Origin: Tannockella sp964372125
GTDB taxonomy: Bacteria > Bacillota_I > Bacilli_A > Erysipelotrichales > Coprobacillaceae
Reading direction: 5' to 3'
DNA: 42,787 nt
Assembly: GCA_964372125.1 (NCBI GenBank)
Contig: CAYJPL010000017.1
Location: 1 to 42,787 of the forward strand
This document shows, one piece after another, positions 23,849 through 32,580 of the stretch. The number at the start of each line of letters is the position of its first letter. The stretch's first letter is position 1. A model generated the notes under the pieces. The model was not told the DNA's origin. It worked only from the letters and a program-made list of their open reading frames with translations, and did not search any database. Made by a program: the position numbers and the translations under genes.

Positions 23849-24598
23849 ATGTTATTTAAAAAGAAACAATCAAATGTTGACTATGTGCTAGATGGTGATA
23901 ATATTCCTAAGCATATCGCTTTTATCATGGATGGTAATGGTAGATGGGCAAAACAACGCAATATGCCAAGAACATTTGGACATAAAGAAGGAACAAAAAC
24001 AATTCGTAAAGTAGCGCTTGCTGCAAATAAATTAGGTGTAAAAGCAGTAACGTTATATGCATTTTCAACAGAAAATTTTTCACGTCCTCAAAAAGAAATA
24101 GAATTCATTTTCAAACTTCCTAAAGATTTTTTTGAGTCTTACATTCAAGAACTAAATGAAAACAATGTTAAAATATTAACTATAGGGCATCTAGAACAAG
24201 CTCCAAAGGCAACACGAGATGTCATAGAAATGGCAATTGAGACCACAAAAAATAATACTGGATTGAAACTTTGCTTTGCATTTATTTACGGAGGTAGAGA
24301 CGAGTTAATTCAGGCAACTAAAGCAATTTGTAGTGATATAGAAAATAAAAGTATTACTATTGAAGATATTAATGAAAAAATGTATGAAAAATATTTAATG
24401 ACTGCAAATTTACCAGACGTCGATTTAATGGTCAGAACAAGTGGTGAACAAAGAATTTCAAACTTCTTATTATGGCAACTCGCTTATGCAGAATTCATTT
24501 TCACAAACGAAGCTTGGCCGGAGTTTGATGAGCAATTGCTAAGGAAAGTTATCTATCAATATCAAAATCGTGATCGAAGATTTGGAGGACTAAAATAA
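23849..24598 (+). CDS. uppS: Undecaprenyl diphosphate synthase (cis-prenyl transferase)
   Basis: 249 residues. Builds the C55 lipid carrier for peptidoglycan from farnesyl and isopentenyl diphosphate. HIAFIMDGNGRWAKQR contains the catalytic Asp28. HKEGTKTIRKV, YAFSTENFSRP and RTSGEQRISNFLLWQLAYAEF are conserved blocks. SD AGGAGG at 23837-23842. The final A of TAA is the first base of the cdsA ATG. Confidence 0.95.
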   Translation: MLFKKKQSNVDYVLDGDNIPKHIAFIMDGNGRWAKQRNMPRTFGHKEGTKTIRKVALAANKLGVKAVTLYAFSTENFSRPQKEIEFIFKLPKDFFESYIQELNENNVKILTIGHLEQAPKATRDVIEMAIETTKNNTGLKLCFAFIYGGRDELIQATKAICSDIENKSITIEDINEKMYEKYLMTANLPDVDLMVRTSGEQRISNFLLWQLAYAEFIFTNEAWPEFDEQLLRKVIYQYQNRDRRFGGLK

Positions 24599-25380
24599 TG
24601 AAACAACGTATAATAACAGCGATATTAATGGCTCTTGTCGTTTTTCCAACAATTATCTATGGCGGTTTACCACTAACAATTCTTACTATTGTAGCTGCAT
24701 TGCTTAGTGGTTATGAAATAGTTAAAGTATATTCGGGTAATAAATTGCCGATTCATGTTTTAGGATTAATCGTTATGTTTTTAATATCGATTGTATTATT
24801 TGATTTATCAATCATATTTATTGAGCCAATATATATTATAGCTTTATTGCTAGCATTATTGATTCTTCCAATATTTGATGAATCCTTTTATATTGAAAAT
24901 GCTTTATATTTATTTACGATGACTGTGTTAGTGGGGATTGGTCTACACATGTTAATATATGTCCGACTTCAAATGTCTACTGAGTTTTTATTCTTTATTA
25001 TATTTGCAAGTTCAGGTAGCGATGTCGGTGCATATTTTACTGGGTATTTCTTTGGGAAACATAAGTTGATACCAAGACTTTCTCCAAAAAAGACTGTTGA
25101 AGGTGCAATTGGTGGTGTAATCATTGGAACAATTGCAGCTATATTATTTTCAATTGTAACTGGTATATTTGATCAACCAGCATTTATCATTGTCACAAGT
25201 ATAATTTTAACTATGACAAGTCAAATTGGAGATCTAGTTTTTAGCTCTATAAAAAGATATTTTAATATAAAAGATTATTCAAATATGTTCCCAGGCCATG
25301 GTGGACTATTAGATAGGATAGATAGTATATTGTTCAATGTAATTATATTTGGTCTATTAACTATTGCATATGTGGGGTAA
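24598..25380 (+). CDS. cdsA: Phosphatidate cytidylyltransferase
   Basis: 260 residues with about seven to eight hydrophobic segments. Makes CDP-diacylglycerol for phospholipid synthesis. The C-terminal signature is complete: SGSDVGAYFTGYFFGKHKL, SPKKTVEGAIGG, then SQIGDLVFSSIKRYFNIKD and PGHGGLLDRIDS. Translation is coupled to uppS by a one-base overlap; SD GGAGG at 24585-24589. Confidence 0.94.
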   Translation: MKQRIITAILMALVVFPTIIYGGLPLTILTIVAALLSGYEIVKVYSGNKLPIHVLGLIVMFLISIVLFDLSIIFIEPIYIIALLLALLILPIFDESFYIENALYLFTMTVLVGIGLHMLIYVRLQMSTEFLFFIIFASSGSDVGAYFTGYFFGKHKLIPRLSPKKTVEGAIGGVIIGTIAAILFSIVTGIFDQPAFIIVTSIILTMTSQIGDLVFSSIKRYFNIKDYSNMFPGHGGLLDRIDSILFNVIIFGLLTIAYVG

Positions 25381-25383
25381 ACT

Positions 25384-26529
25384 ATGAAAAAAATCACAAT
25401 ATTGGGCGTTACTGGTTCTATCGGAACTCAAACTATTGATGTACTTTTACATCATAAAGAGTTTGAATTGGTGGCAATGTCAGCAGGTAGAAACATCGAA
25501 AAATTAGAAGAAATTATTACACAAATACCGGTTAAACATATTTGTGTAATAGAAAAAGAAGATTGTATTATGTTACAAAATAAATATCCACATATTCAAT
25601 TTTATTGTGGAAATGATGGATTGATTCAAATTGCTACTATAAGTGAGGTAGATATTGTAGTAAATGCAATTGTTGGATTTGCAGGGATGCTTGCAACGAT
25701 AGAAGCAATTAAATCAAGAAAAGATATTGCACTTGCAAACAAAGAAACACTTGTTGTTGCAGGGCATATTATCATGGATTTAGTTAAACAATACAATGTT
25801 AAACTACTACCCGTGGATAGTGAACATTCTGCGATTTTCCAATCTTTAAATGGTGAAAATCCAAAAGAAATTAAGAAGATACTATTAACTGCAAGTGGTG
25901 GTAGTTTTAGAGATAAATCAAGAGAAGAACTTATTGGCGTTACAGTAAAAGATGCACTTAACCATCCAAACTGGTCAATGGGCGCAAAAATTACTATCGA
26001 TAGTGCAACAATGTTCAATAAAGGTTTAGAAGTAATGGAAGCAAAATGGTTATTCGATGTAGATTACAAACAAATTGAAGTTGTAATACATCCAGAAAGT
26101 ATTATTCACTCAATGGTAGAATATATTGATACTTCTATTATTGCCCAACTTGGAAAACCAGATATGCGTCTAGCAATACAGTATGCATTAAGTTACCCTT
26201 CAAGAATTGTTTTACACAATAGTGAAAGCCTTGATGTTACAACATTAGCGGGTCTACATTTTAAAAAACCTGATTTTAAAAGGTTTAAAGCTTTGGAACT
26301 AAGTTACCGTGCAGGTACTATTGGAGGAAGTATGCCTTGTGTTTTAAATGCAGCAAATGAAGTCGCAAATGAATTGTTTTTAAAAGAAAAAATTGAGTTT
26401 CTTCAAATTGAAGAAATTGTTGAGGATATGATGAATAATCATCGTGTGATTGATAACCCATCAATCGAACAGTTAGTTGAAATCGATGCAATAACGCGTC
26501 AAACTGTGTATCAAAAGATAGGAGAATAA
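25384..26529 (+). CDS. dxr: 1-deoxy-D-xylulose 5-phosphate reductoisomerase
   Basis: 381 residues; first committed step of the MEP isoprenoid pathway, forming MEP with NADPH. NADPH-binding ILGVTGSIGTQTIDVL at the N-terminus. The metal-binding VDSEHSAIFQ has Asp145 and Glu147. ASGGSFRD and NWSMGAKITIDSATMFNKGLEVMEA close the active site. Its presence between cdsA and rseP is the standard Bacillota arrangement. It shows that isoprenoids are made by the MEP route here, consistent with UppS next door. Confidence 0.96.
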   Translation: MKKITILGVTGSIGTQTIDVLLHHKEFELVAMSAGRNIEKLEEIITQIPVKHICVIEKEDCIMLQNKYPHIQFYCGNDGLIQIATISEVDIVVNAIVGFAGMLATIEAIKSRKDIALANKETLVVAGHIIMDLVKQYNVKLLPVDSEHSAIFQSLNGENPKEIKKILLTASGGSFRDKSREELIGVTVKDALNHPNWSMGAKITIDSATMFNKGLEVMEAKWLFDVDYKQIEVVIHPESIIHSMVEYIDTSIIAQLGKPDMRLAIQYALSYPSRIVLHNSESLDVTTLAGLHFKKPDFKRFKALELSYRAGTIGGSMPCVLNAANEVANELFLKEKIEFLQIEEIVEDMMNNHRVIDNPSIEQLVEIDAITRQTVYQKIGE

Positions 26530-26530
26530 G

Positions 26531-27613
26531 ATGCAAGATATTATTAATATAATCGTATTTGTTTTAGTATTAGGTGTAATTATTTTTGTCCATGAGTTAG
26601 GACATTTTCTAGCAGCGAAATACTTTAATATATATGCCCCAGAGTTTTCACTTGGAATGGGACCTAAACTATTCAAGAAAAAATATGGCGAAACAGAGTA
26701 CCAAATCAGAGCATTTCCAATTGGTGGTTTTGTTATCATGGCTGGAGAAGCAGACCAAGAAGATAATGAAATAATGAAGGATGTACCTTTTGAAAGATCA
26801 CTTCCAGGAATCGCAGCTTGGAAAAGATGTATTATACTTTTAGCTGGTGTATTTATGAATTTTGTCCTTGCAATTGTCATCTTAATAGGAATTAACTCAA
26901 ATGTAGATATTCAAACAAATACATCAATTATCGGTGATGTTACAACTGATGGGAGTGCAATAACAGCAGGACTTCAATCAGGAGATGAAATTACTGCAAT
27001 TACTATTGAAGGTCAAGAATATTTAGTAGGATCATTTAGTGATATTCAACAAGTATTATCAAATACAAACTTAAATATTGAAAATCCAACTACTATTGAA
27101 ATAGAGTTAGATTTTGAGCGAGATGATATACAAAATACAGTTGTTACAAGTGCAGTTTACAATGAAACATCGAACAGCTTTGTATTAGGAATATTACCTG
27201 AAACTAGAAACTTATCATTTGGAGAGTCAATATCTTATTCGTTTGAACAACTATTAGATATGTCGTTAATGATTTTTGATACATTAGGTCAACTAGTCAC
27301 AAACACTGGAGATACAATAAACCAATTATCTGGTCCAGTGGGAATCTTTAATGTAACTGGGCAAGTTACTGAATCTGGTTCAATATCTACATTGCTTCTA
27401 CTTGTTGCAATGTTATCAGTAAATATAGGGATATTTAATCTTTTACCGATTCCAGGGTTAGATGGAGCACATGTCCTAATAATCATAATTGAAAAAATTA
27501 TTGGTAGAGATTTACCTACAAAAGCGAAGTTTATTATGCAAGCAGCAGGGCTAGTATTACTACTTGGTTTAATGTTGTACGTAACTGTAAATGACGTATT
27601 AAGATTGTTTTAA
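26531..27613 (+). CDS. rseP: Site-2 membrane metalloprotease RseP/RasP
   Basis: 360 residues. The zinc motif HELGH (His21, Glu22, His25) lies in the first membrane helix, and NLLPIPGLDGAHV supplies the third ligand in a later helix. A PDZ-like domain occupies roughly residues 120-200 (TDGSAITAGLQSGDEITAI). Four membrane segments. Acts by intramembrane cleavage of regulatory or signal-peptide substrates. Begins one base after dxr. Confidence 0.94.
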   Translation: MQDIINIIVFVLVLGVIIFVHELGHFLAAKYFNIYAPEFSLGMGPKLFKKKYGETEYQIRAFPIGGFVIMAGEADQEDNEIMKDVPFERSLPGIAAWKRCIILLAGVFMNFVLAIVILIGINSNVDIQTNTSIIGDVTTDGSAITAGLQSGDEITAITIEGQEYLVGSFSDIQQVLSNTNLNIENPTTIEIELDFERDDIQNTVVTSAVYNETSNSFVLGILPETRNLSFGESISYSFEQLLDMSLMIFDTLGQLVTNTGDTINQLSGPVGIFNVTGQVTESGSISTLLLLVAMLSVNIGIFNLLPIPGLDGAHVLIIIIEKIIGRDLPTKAKFIMQAAGLVLLLGLMLYVTVNDVLRLF

Positions 27614-27614
27614 A

Positions 27615-27640
27615 TAAAAAAGGCATTGGTGCCTTTTTTA
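27615..27640 (+). terminator. Intrinsic terminator after rseP
   Basis: AAAAAAGGCA / TGCCTTTTTT stem around TTGG, directly after the rseP stop, with T run to 27639. Confidence 0.8.
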
Positions 27641-27643
27641 TGT

Positions 27644-27649
27644 TATAAT
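27644..27649 (+). promoter_or_regulatory. Candidate -10 box for polC
   Basis: TATAAT lies about 13 bases upstream of the polC SD (GGAGG 27662-27666), which implies a very short leader. No convincing -35 is visible; the preceding bases are the rseP terminator. Confidence 0.4.
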
Positions 27650-27671
27650 TTATAAACGCATGGAGGTAATT

Positions 27672-30600
27672 ATGGAAAATAGAATTTTAATCCTACTTGA
27701 GAACTTACAACTGATAAATCAAGTACCTACAATTGAAGAAATGAACTTATCAAAAGTTATAGTTAAGAGTGATCAATCATATGAGTTTTATATTACTGGT
27801 AAGTCACTTATACCATTTGATGAATATTGTTTATTAATGAATGCTAGTACGAACTTTCCGTATCCTTGTAGATTTGATTTTGAATATACTGATTCATTAA
27901 TTAATAATCAAGAAATTATAAAATATATTGGTTTAATACTTGAACATAATAAACAAAATAGTTTTTTACTAACAGGTGTTACATTATCACAAATACAAGT
28001 TAATTCACAAATTGAAATTGCACTTTACAATGAAATACAACTTCAACAATTACATCAAAATAAAACAGTACTTGAAGACGAATTAGAAAAACTTGGTATT
28101 AACTTACCATTACATTTTTATGTTAATGAAGAAAATGAAGATTTCAAAAATATAATAAAAGAAATGGAAGAAGTTAAACCTGTGGAAGTAGACATGAGTT
28201 CACTTACTCAAAGTATGCCTACACAAGAAAAAAAGCCATTTTCTAACTCTTATTCATACAAACAAAAAAATGTTGCAACACCGATGCAACTAGATGAAAT
28301 AACACCTTCTACAATGGAAAATCAAGTACTTGTTAAAGGTTTTGTGTTTAAAACGGATATTACTAAGTTACGTTCGGGAAAAAGTATACAAAGCTTATGG
28401 ATTACGGACTACACTAATTCAATTATTATTAAAAGATTTGAAAACAATAGTGGAAATACTATGGAGGATTTTAAATTAATTGGAAAAGGTAATGTTTGGG
28501 TTCAAGTAAAAGGGGAACTTAAATTTGATTCATTTGCTAGAGAAATGGTGATTATGGCAAGAGATGTTGAAGTTTTAAAAGGCCCAACAAAACGCGTTGA
28601 TCAATCTGCAAGTAAACGTGTTGAATTACATGTACATTCAAAAATGTCTACTATGGATGGAATTTCATCAGTAAAACAATACATCCAAAGAGCAGCTAGT
28701 TGGGGACATAAAGCAATCGCAATTACGGATAGAGGGAATGTACAGTCTTTTCCTGAGGCACAAAGTGAAGCAAAAGCACAAAACATTAAAATGATTTATG
28801 GTGTTGAAATGAATATGGTTGACCCAAAAATCACTAATGTATTTAATCCTAAAGATTGTTCTATTGAAAATGCAACGTTTGTTTCATTTGACCTTGAAAC
28901 AACTGGATTTTCATTTGTTCACGAAAGAATAACTGAATTTGGTGCTGTGAAAATAAAAAATGGTGAAGTGGTTGACCGACTACAATCGTTTATTAACCCA
29001 GAAAAAAAGATTAGCTTAAAGATTGTTAATCTTACAGGTATAAATGATGACATGGTTAAAGATGCGCCAACAATAGAAGAATTTATGCCAAGAATTTTAG
29101 AATTCTTTGGTGATGCAATATTAGTTGCTCACAATGCTAAATTTGATATTGGATTCTTAAATGAAAATTTAAAACGTATGGGACAAGAGTCGTTAACAAA
29201 TTCAACAATTGATTCACTTGCATTAGCTAGAGCAATTTTAAAACCAATGAAGAGTTATCGACTAGAAAATGTATGTCGTCAATATAGGGTTGCCTATGAC
29301 AGTGAGGTTGCTCACCGTGCTGATTATGATGCAGAAGTGCTTGCAAGTGTATTTACAACAATGTTGCATCAAATGATGCAAGATGGTAAATATAACTTAT
29401 TAGATATCGCAAACATAGAAGGTGGTGAACCTCATAAGGTAGTTTTCCCATCACATATGACTGCACTTGCAAAAAATAAAGTCGGTCTTAAAAACATGTT
29501 TAAATTAGTTACGGAAGCAAATACTCAATATTTTTCTAAAGAATCAAGAATACCTAAAGAAAGATTAGAATTCTATCGTGAAGGTTTATTATATGGAAGT
29601 AGTTGTTATCGTGGTGATGTATTTGATGCAGCACTTTATAGTGGCGACGATGTACTAGAAAATGCAATCGCGTTCTACGATTATATAGAAATACAACCAT
29701 TAGATGATTACTACCATTTAGTTGATAGAAATAAAGTTTCTTCAGTGGAGGATATTATTGCATCAATTAAACGAATTATTTATTTTGCTAGAAAACAAAA
29801 TAAAATAATTGTTGCTACTGGAGATGTACATTTTTTAGATAAAAATGATAAAATTTACCGTGATGTGTTTATTTCAAATCCAACAATTGGAATCAATCAT
29901 ACCGCACATCCACTTTGTGATAGAAAAAATCCAAAAGCATATAATCCATATCAATATCTACGAACTACAGATGAAATGCTAGAATGTTATCCGTATTTAG
30001 ATAGTAGTGAAGTCTTTGAATTTGTAGTCACTAATACAAATAAAATTGCTGATATGATTGAAGAAATCAAACCGGTTCATGATAAATTATTTACACCACA
30101 TATAGAGGGTGCTGATGAAGAACTAACAAATTTATGCTATGAAAATGCACATCAATTATATGGCAATCCATTACCAGAGATTGTTGAAAAAAGACTTAAA
30201 AGAGAACTTGAAAGTATTATTAAACATGGATTTGGAGTTATTTATTATATCTCACATAAATTGGTGAAAAAATCAAATGAGGATGGATACCTTGTTGGTT
30301 CAAGGGGGTCAGTTGGATCTAGCTTTGTTGCTACAATGTCAGGAATTACTGAAGTCAATCCTTTACCACCACATTATGTATGTTTGTCTTGTAGCTATAA
30401 CGAATTTATGGAAGAAGGATTTGTTGCCAATGGATATGATTTAGAACAAAAAGATTGTCCAAAATGTGGTAAACCACTCAAAGGTGAAGGACATAATATT
30501 CCCTTTGAAACATTCCTTGGCTTTGAAGCAGATAAAGTACCAGATATTGATTTAAACTTCTCTGGAGCATATCAATCAAAAGCACATGACTATACAAAAG

Positions 30601-31994
30601 AACTGTTTGGTGAAGAATATGTATATCGCGCAGGTACAATTTCTACAGTAGCTGAAAAAACTGCATTTGGTTATGCAAAAGGATATACAGAACTTATGGG
30701 TACTGATACAATTACTCGCAGTGCTGAACTAGAACGTATTGCAGCAGGCTGTGGTGGTGTTAAAAGAACCACAGGTCAGCATCCAGGAGGGATTATCGTT
30801 ATCCCTAATACAATGGATGTATATGACTTTACACCAGTACAATTTCCGGCAGATGACGTAACGAATTCTTGGAAAACGACACATTTTGACTTCCATGCAA
30901 TTCATGACAATGTATTAAAGTTAGATATCTTAGGACACGTAGATCCTACAGTAATCCGTGCATTACAAGATTTAACAAATGTTGATCCAAAAACAATACC
31001 GACAAATGATAAAGCAGTAATGAGTCTTTTTAATAGTACAGATGCATTAGATATTGATTTATCATATATAGGGTGTAATACTGGTGCATTAGGTTTACCA
31101 GAGTTTGGTACATCATTTGTACGAGGTATGTTAGATCAAACACAACCAAAAACATTCAATGATTTAGTTATTATCTCAGGACTATCACATGGTACAGATG
31201 TATACTTAGGTAATGCAGAGACACTTATCAAATCAGGGACTTGTACACTTTCTCAAGTTATCGGTTGTCGTGACGACATCATGGTTTATTTAATTGAAAA
31301 AGGATTACCAAATAAAGATGCTTTCGATATTATGGAAGTAGTTCGTAAAGGGAAGTCTTCGGCAGTATTTCCTGTAAAAGATTATGAAAGTCTTATGCGT
31401 AAACATAATGTACCTGATTGGTATATTGATTCATGTAAAAAAATTAAATACATGTTCCCAAAAGCACATGCTGCTGCTTACGTATTATCTGCAGTACGCG
31501 TTGCTTGGTGGAAATTATATTATCCTCGTGAATATTATTCTGTATATTTTACAACTCGTTGTAATTTTCACGATATAGAAACCCTTGTACAAGGTAAAGA
31601 TGCAATTCTTGCTAGAAGACAAGAAATTACGGATTTACGTGCAGAAAGAGCTTCATCAAACAAGGATGAAGATTTATGGGGAGTATTTGAAATTGCTTTA
31701 GAAATGATAGAAAGAGGATATCGAATTAATCCAATTTCATTAGATAAATCAGATGCAACAAGATTCATTTTAGATCCTGATGATCCAAAAGCTTTAATTC
31801 CACCATTTTCATCAGTAGATTCACTTGGTGAAAACGTTGCCAAGACAGTTATTGAAGCAAGAAAAGATCGTCCATTCCTTTCTAAGGAGGATGTCACAAA
31901 ACGTACTAAATTAAATAACTCGCATATTAAAATACTTACAAAAATGGGTGTCTTTAAAGATATGCAAGAAGAAAATCAAATGTCATTATTTTAA
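27672..31994 (+). CDS. polC: DNA polymerase III alpha subunit, PolC type
   Basis: 1440 residues; the replicative polymerase of low-GC Gram-positives. Domain order is as in Bacillus PolC. N-terminal region, OB domain (about 210-310), PHP domain start VELHVHSKMSTMDG near 317. Inserted DEDD proofreading exonuclease FDLETTGFSF near 405, with VAHNAKFDIGFL and HRADYDAEVLA. The rest of PHP, zinc module CLSCSYNEF ... CPKCGKP near 903-930, palm motif PDIDLNFSG near 957. ATG 27672 has SD GGAGG; the earlier ATG at 27660 sits before the SD. In Bacillus proS lies between rseP and polC; it is absent here. Confidence 0.97.
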   Translation: MENRILILLENLQLINQVPTIEEMNLSKVIVKSDQSYEFYITGKSLIPFDEYCLLMNASTNFPYPCRFDFEYTDSLINNQEIIKYIGLILEHNKQNSFLLTGVTLSQIQVNSQIEIALYNEIQLQQLHQNKTVLEDELEKLGINLPLHFYVNEENEDFKNIIKEMEEVKPVEVDMSSLTQSMPTQEKKPFSNSYSYKQKNVATPMQLDEITPSTMENQVLVKGFVFKTDITKLRSGKSIQSLWITDYTNSIIIKRFENNSGNTMEDFKLIGKGNVWVQVKGELKFDSFAREMVIMARDVEVLKGPTKRVDQSASKRVELHVHSKMSTMDGISSVKQYIQRAASWGHKAIAITDRGNVQSFPEAQSEAKAQNIKMIYGVEMNMVDPKITNVFNPKDCSIENATFVSFDLETTGFSFVHERITEFGAVKIKNGEVVDRLQSFINPEKKISLKIVNLTGINDDMVKDAPTIEEFMPRILEFFGDAILVAHNAKFDIGFLNENLKRMGQESLTNSTIDSLALARAILKPMKSYRLENVCRQYRVAYDSEVAHRADYDAEVLASVFTTMLHQMMQDGKYNLLDIANIEGGEPHKVVFPSHMTALAKNKVGLKNMFKLVTEANTQYFSKESRIPKERLEFYREGLLYGSSCYRGDVFDAALYSGDDVLENAIAFYDYIEIQPLDDYYHLVDRNKVSSVEDIIASIKRIIYFARKQNKIIVATGDVHFLDKNDKIYRDVFISNPTIGINHTAHPLCDRKNPKAYNPYQYLRTTDEMLECYPYLDSSEVFEFVVTNTNKIADMIEEIKPVHDKLFTPHIEGADEELTNLCYENAHQLYGNPLPEIVEKRLKRELESIIKHGFGVIYYISHKLVKKSNEDGYLVGSRGSVGSSFVATMSGITEVNPLPPHYVCLSCSYNEFMEEGFVANGYDLEQKDCPKCGKPLKGEGHNIPFETFLGFEADKVPDIDLNFSGAYQSKAHDYTKELFGEEYVYRAGTISTVAEKTAFGYAKGYTELMGTDTITRSAELERIAAGCGGVKRTTGQHPGGIIVIPNTMDVYDFTPVQFPADDVTNSWKTTHFDFHAIHDNVLKLDILGHVDPTVIRALQDLTNVDPKTIPTNDKAVMSLFNSTDALDIDLSYIGCNTGALGLPEFGTSFVRGMLDQTQPKTFNDLVIISGLSHGTDVYLGNAETLIKSGTCTLSQVIGCRDDIMVYLIEKGLPNKDAFDIMEVVRKGKSSAVFPVKDYESLMRKHNVPDWYIDSCKKIKYMFPKAHAAAYVLSAVRVAWWKLYYPREYYSVYFTTRCNFHDIETLVQGKDAILARRQEITDLRAERASSNKDEDLWGVFEIALEMIERGYRINPISLDKSDATRFILDPDDPKALIPPFSSVDSLGENVAKTVIEARKDRPFLSKEDVTKRTKLNNSHIKILTKMGVFKDMQEENQMSLF

Positions 31995-32016
31995 TGACAT
32001 TTGTTTGCTTTTTTTA
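31977..32016 (+). terminator. Intrinsic terminator overlapping the polC stop
   Basis: AAATGTCATTA pairs with TAATGACATTT across the stop codon; a short spacer and a T run follow. Confidence 0.7.
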
Positions 32017-32032
32017 AATAATATGGTATAAT
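32004..32032 (+). promoter_or_regulatory. Promoter of the rimP-nusA-infB operon
   Basis: TTTGCT, 17-base spacer, TATAAT at 32027-32032. It lies between the polC terminator and the rimP leader hairpin. Confidence 0.55.
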
Positions 32033-32055
32033 ACAGTTAGTTTCATGGAAAGAAC

Positions 32056-32077
32056 GAGTGGGGTGACCCACTCTTTA
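32056..32077 (+). promoter_or_regulatory. rimP leader hairpin with GTGA tetraloop
   Basis: GAGTGGG (32056-32062) and CCCACTC (32067-32073) form a perfect 7-bp stem closed by the GNRA loop GTGA. A short T-containing tail follows, then 23 bases to the rimP ATG. Such a hairpin could regulate the operon through attenuation or stabilise its 5' end. No antiterminator alternative is obvious. Confidence 0.6.
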
Positions 32078-32100
32078 TTATTACGAAATGAGGTGAAAAG

Positions 32101-32568
32101 ATGGAACTTTTAGAAAAAATCACAACAATTATTGAACCCGTATTACAACAAAATGATGTGTACTTAGATGATATTGAGTATGTGTTACAAGGGAATGATT
32201 ATTTTTTAAGAATTTATATTGAAAAAAATAATGGTACTTTAGACATGGAAACTTGTGTTAGTGTAAGTGAAGCAATTAGTTTGTTAATGGATGAACATGA
32301 TCCAATTAGTGATGAGTATTACTTAGAAGTCTCTTCACCAGGTGCTGAAAAACCATTACGTAATTTTGAGAAAGTTGTTGAATCAATCGGGGCATATGTA
32401 TATGCGCAGTTTATCAATCCAATAAGTGGACTTGAAGAGGTTGAAGGAACAATTTTATCTATAGAGGATACAATGATTACATTTGAGTATCTTGCAAAGA
32501 ACATTAGAAAAAAAGTTGAAGTTGATTACAATAATATTAAATTCATACGTTTAGCTGTTAAATTTTAG
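32101..32568 (+). CDS. rimP: Ribosome maturation factor RimP
   Basis: 155 residues; assists 30S subunit maturation. N-terminal alpha-beta domain with YLDDIEYVLQGNDYFLRIYIEK, then DPISDEYYLEVSSPGAEKPLRN, the most conserved part of the family, and a C-terminal SH3-like domain. SD GAGGTG at 32090-32095. First gene of the nusA operon, 12 bases before nusA. Confidence 0.94.
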   Translation: MELLEKITTIIEPVLQQNDVYLDDIEYVLQGNDYFLRIYIEKNNGTLDMETCVSVSEAISLLMDEHDPISDEYYLEVSSPGAEKPLRNFEKVVESIGAYVYAQFINPISGLEEVEGTILSIEDTMITFEYLAKNIRKKVEVDYNNIKFIRLAVKF

Positions 32569-32580
32569 GAGGAAATAACC

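Noticed and set aside
31384..31578. Short plus-strand frame inside polC
   Set aside because: It is out of frame within conserved polymerase sequence.
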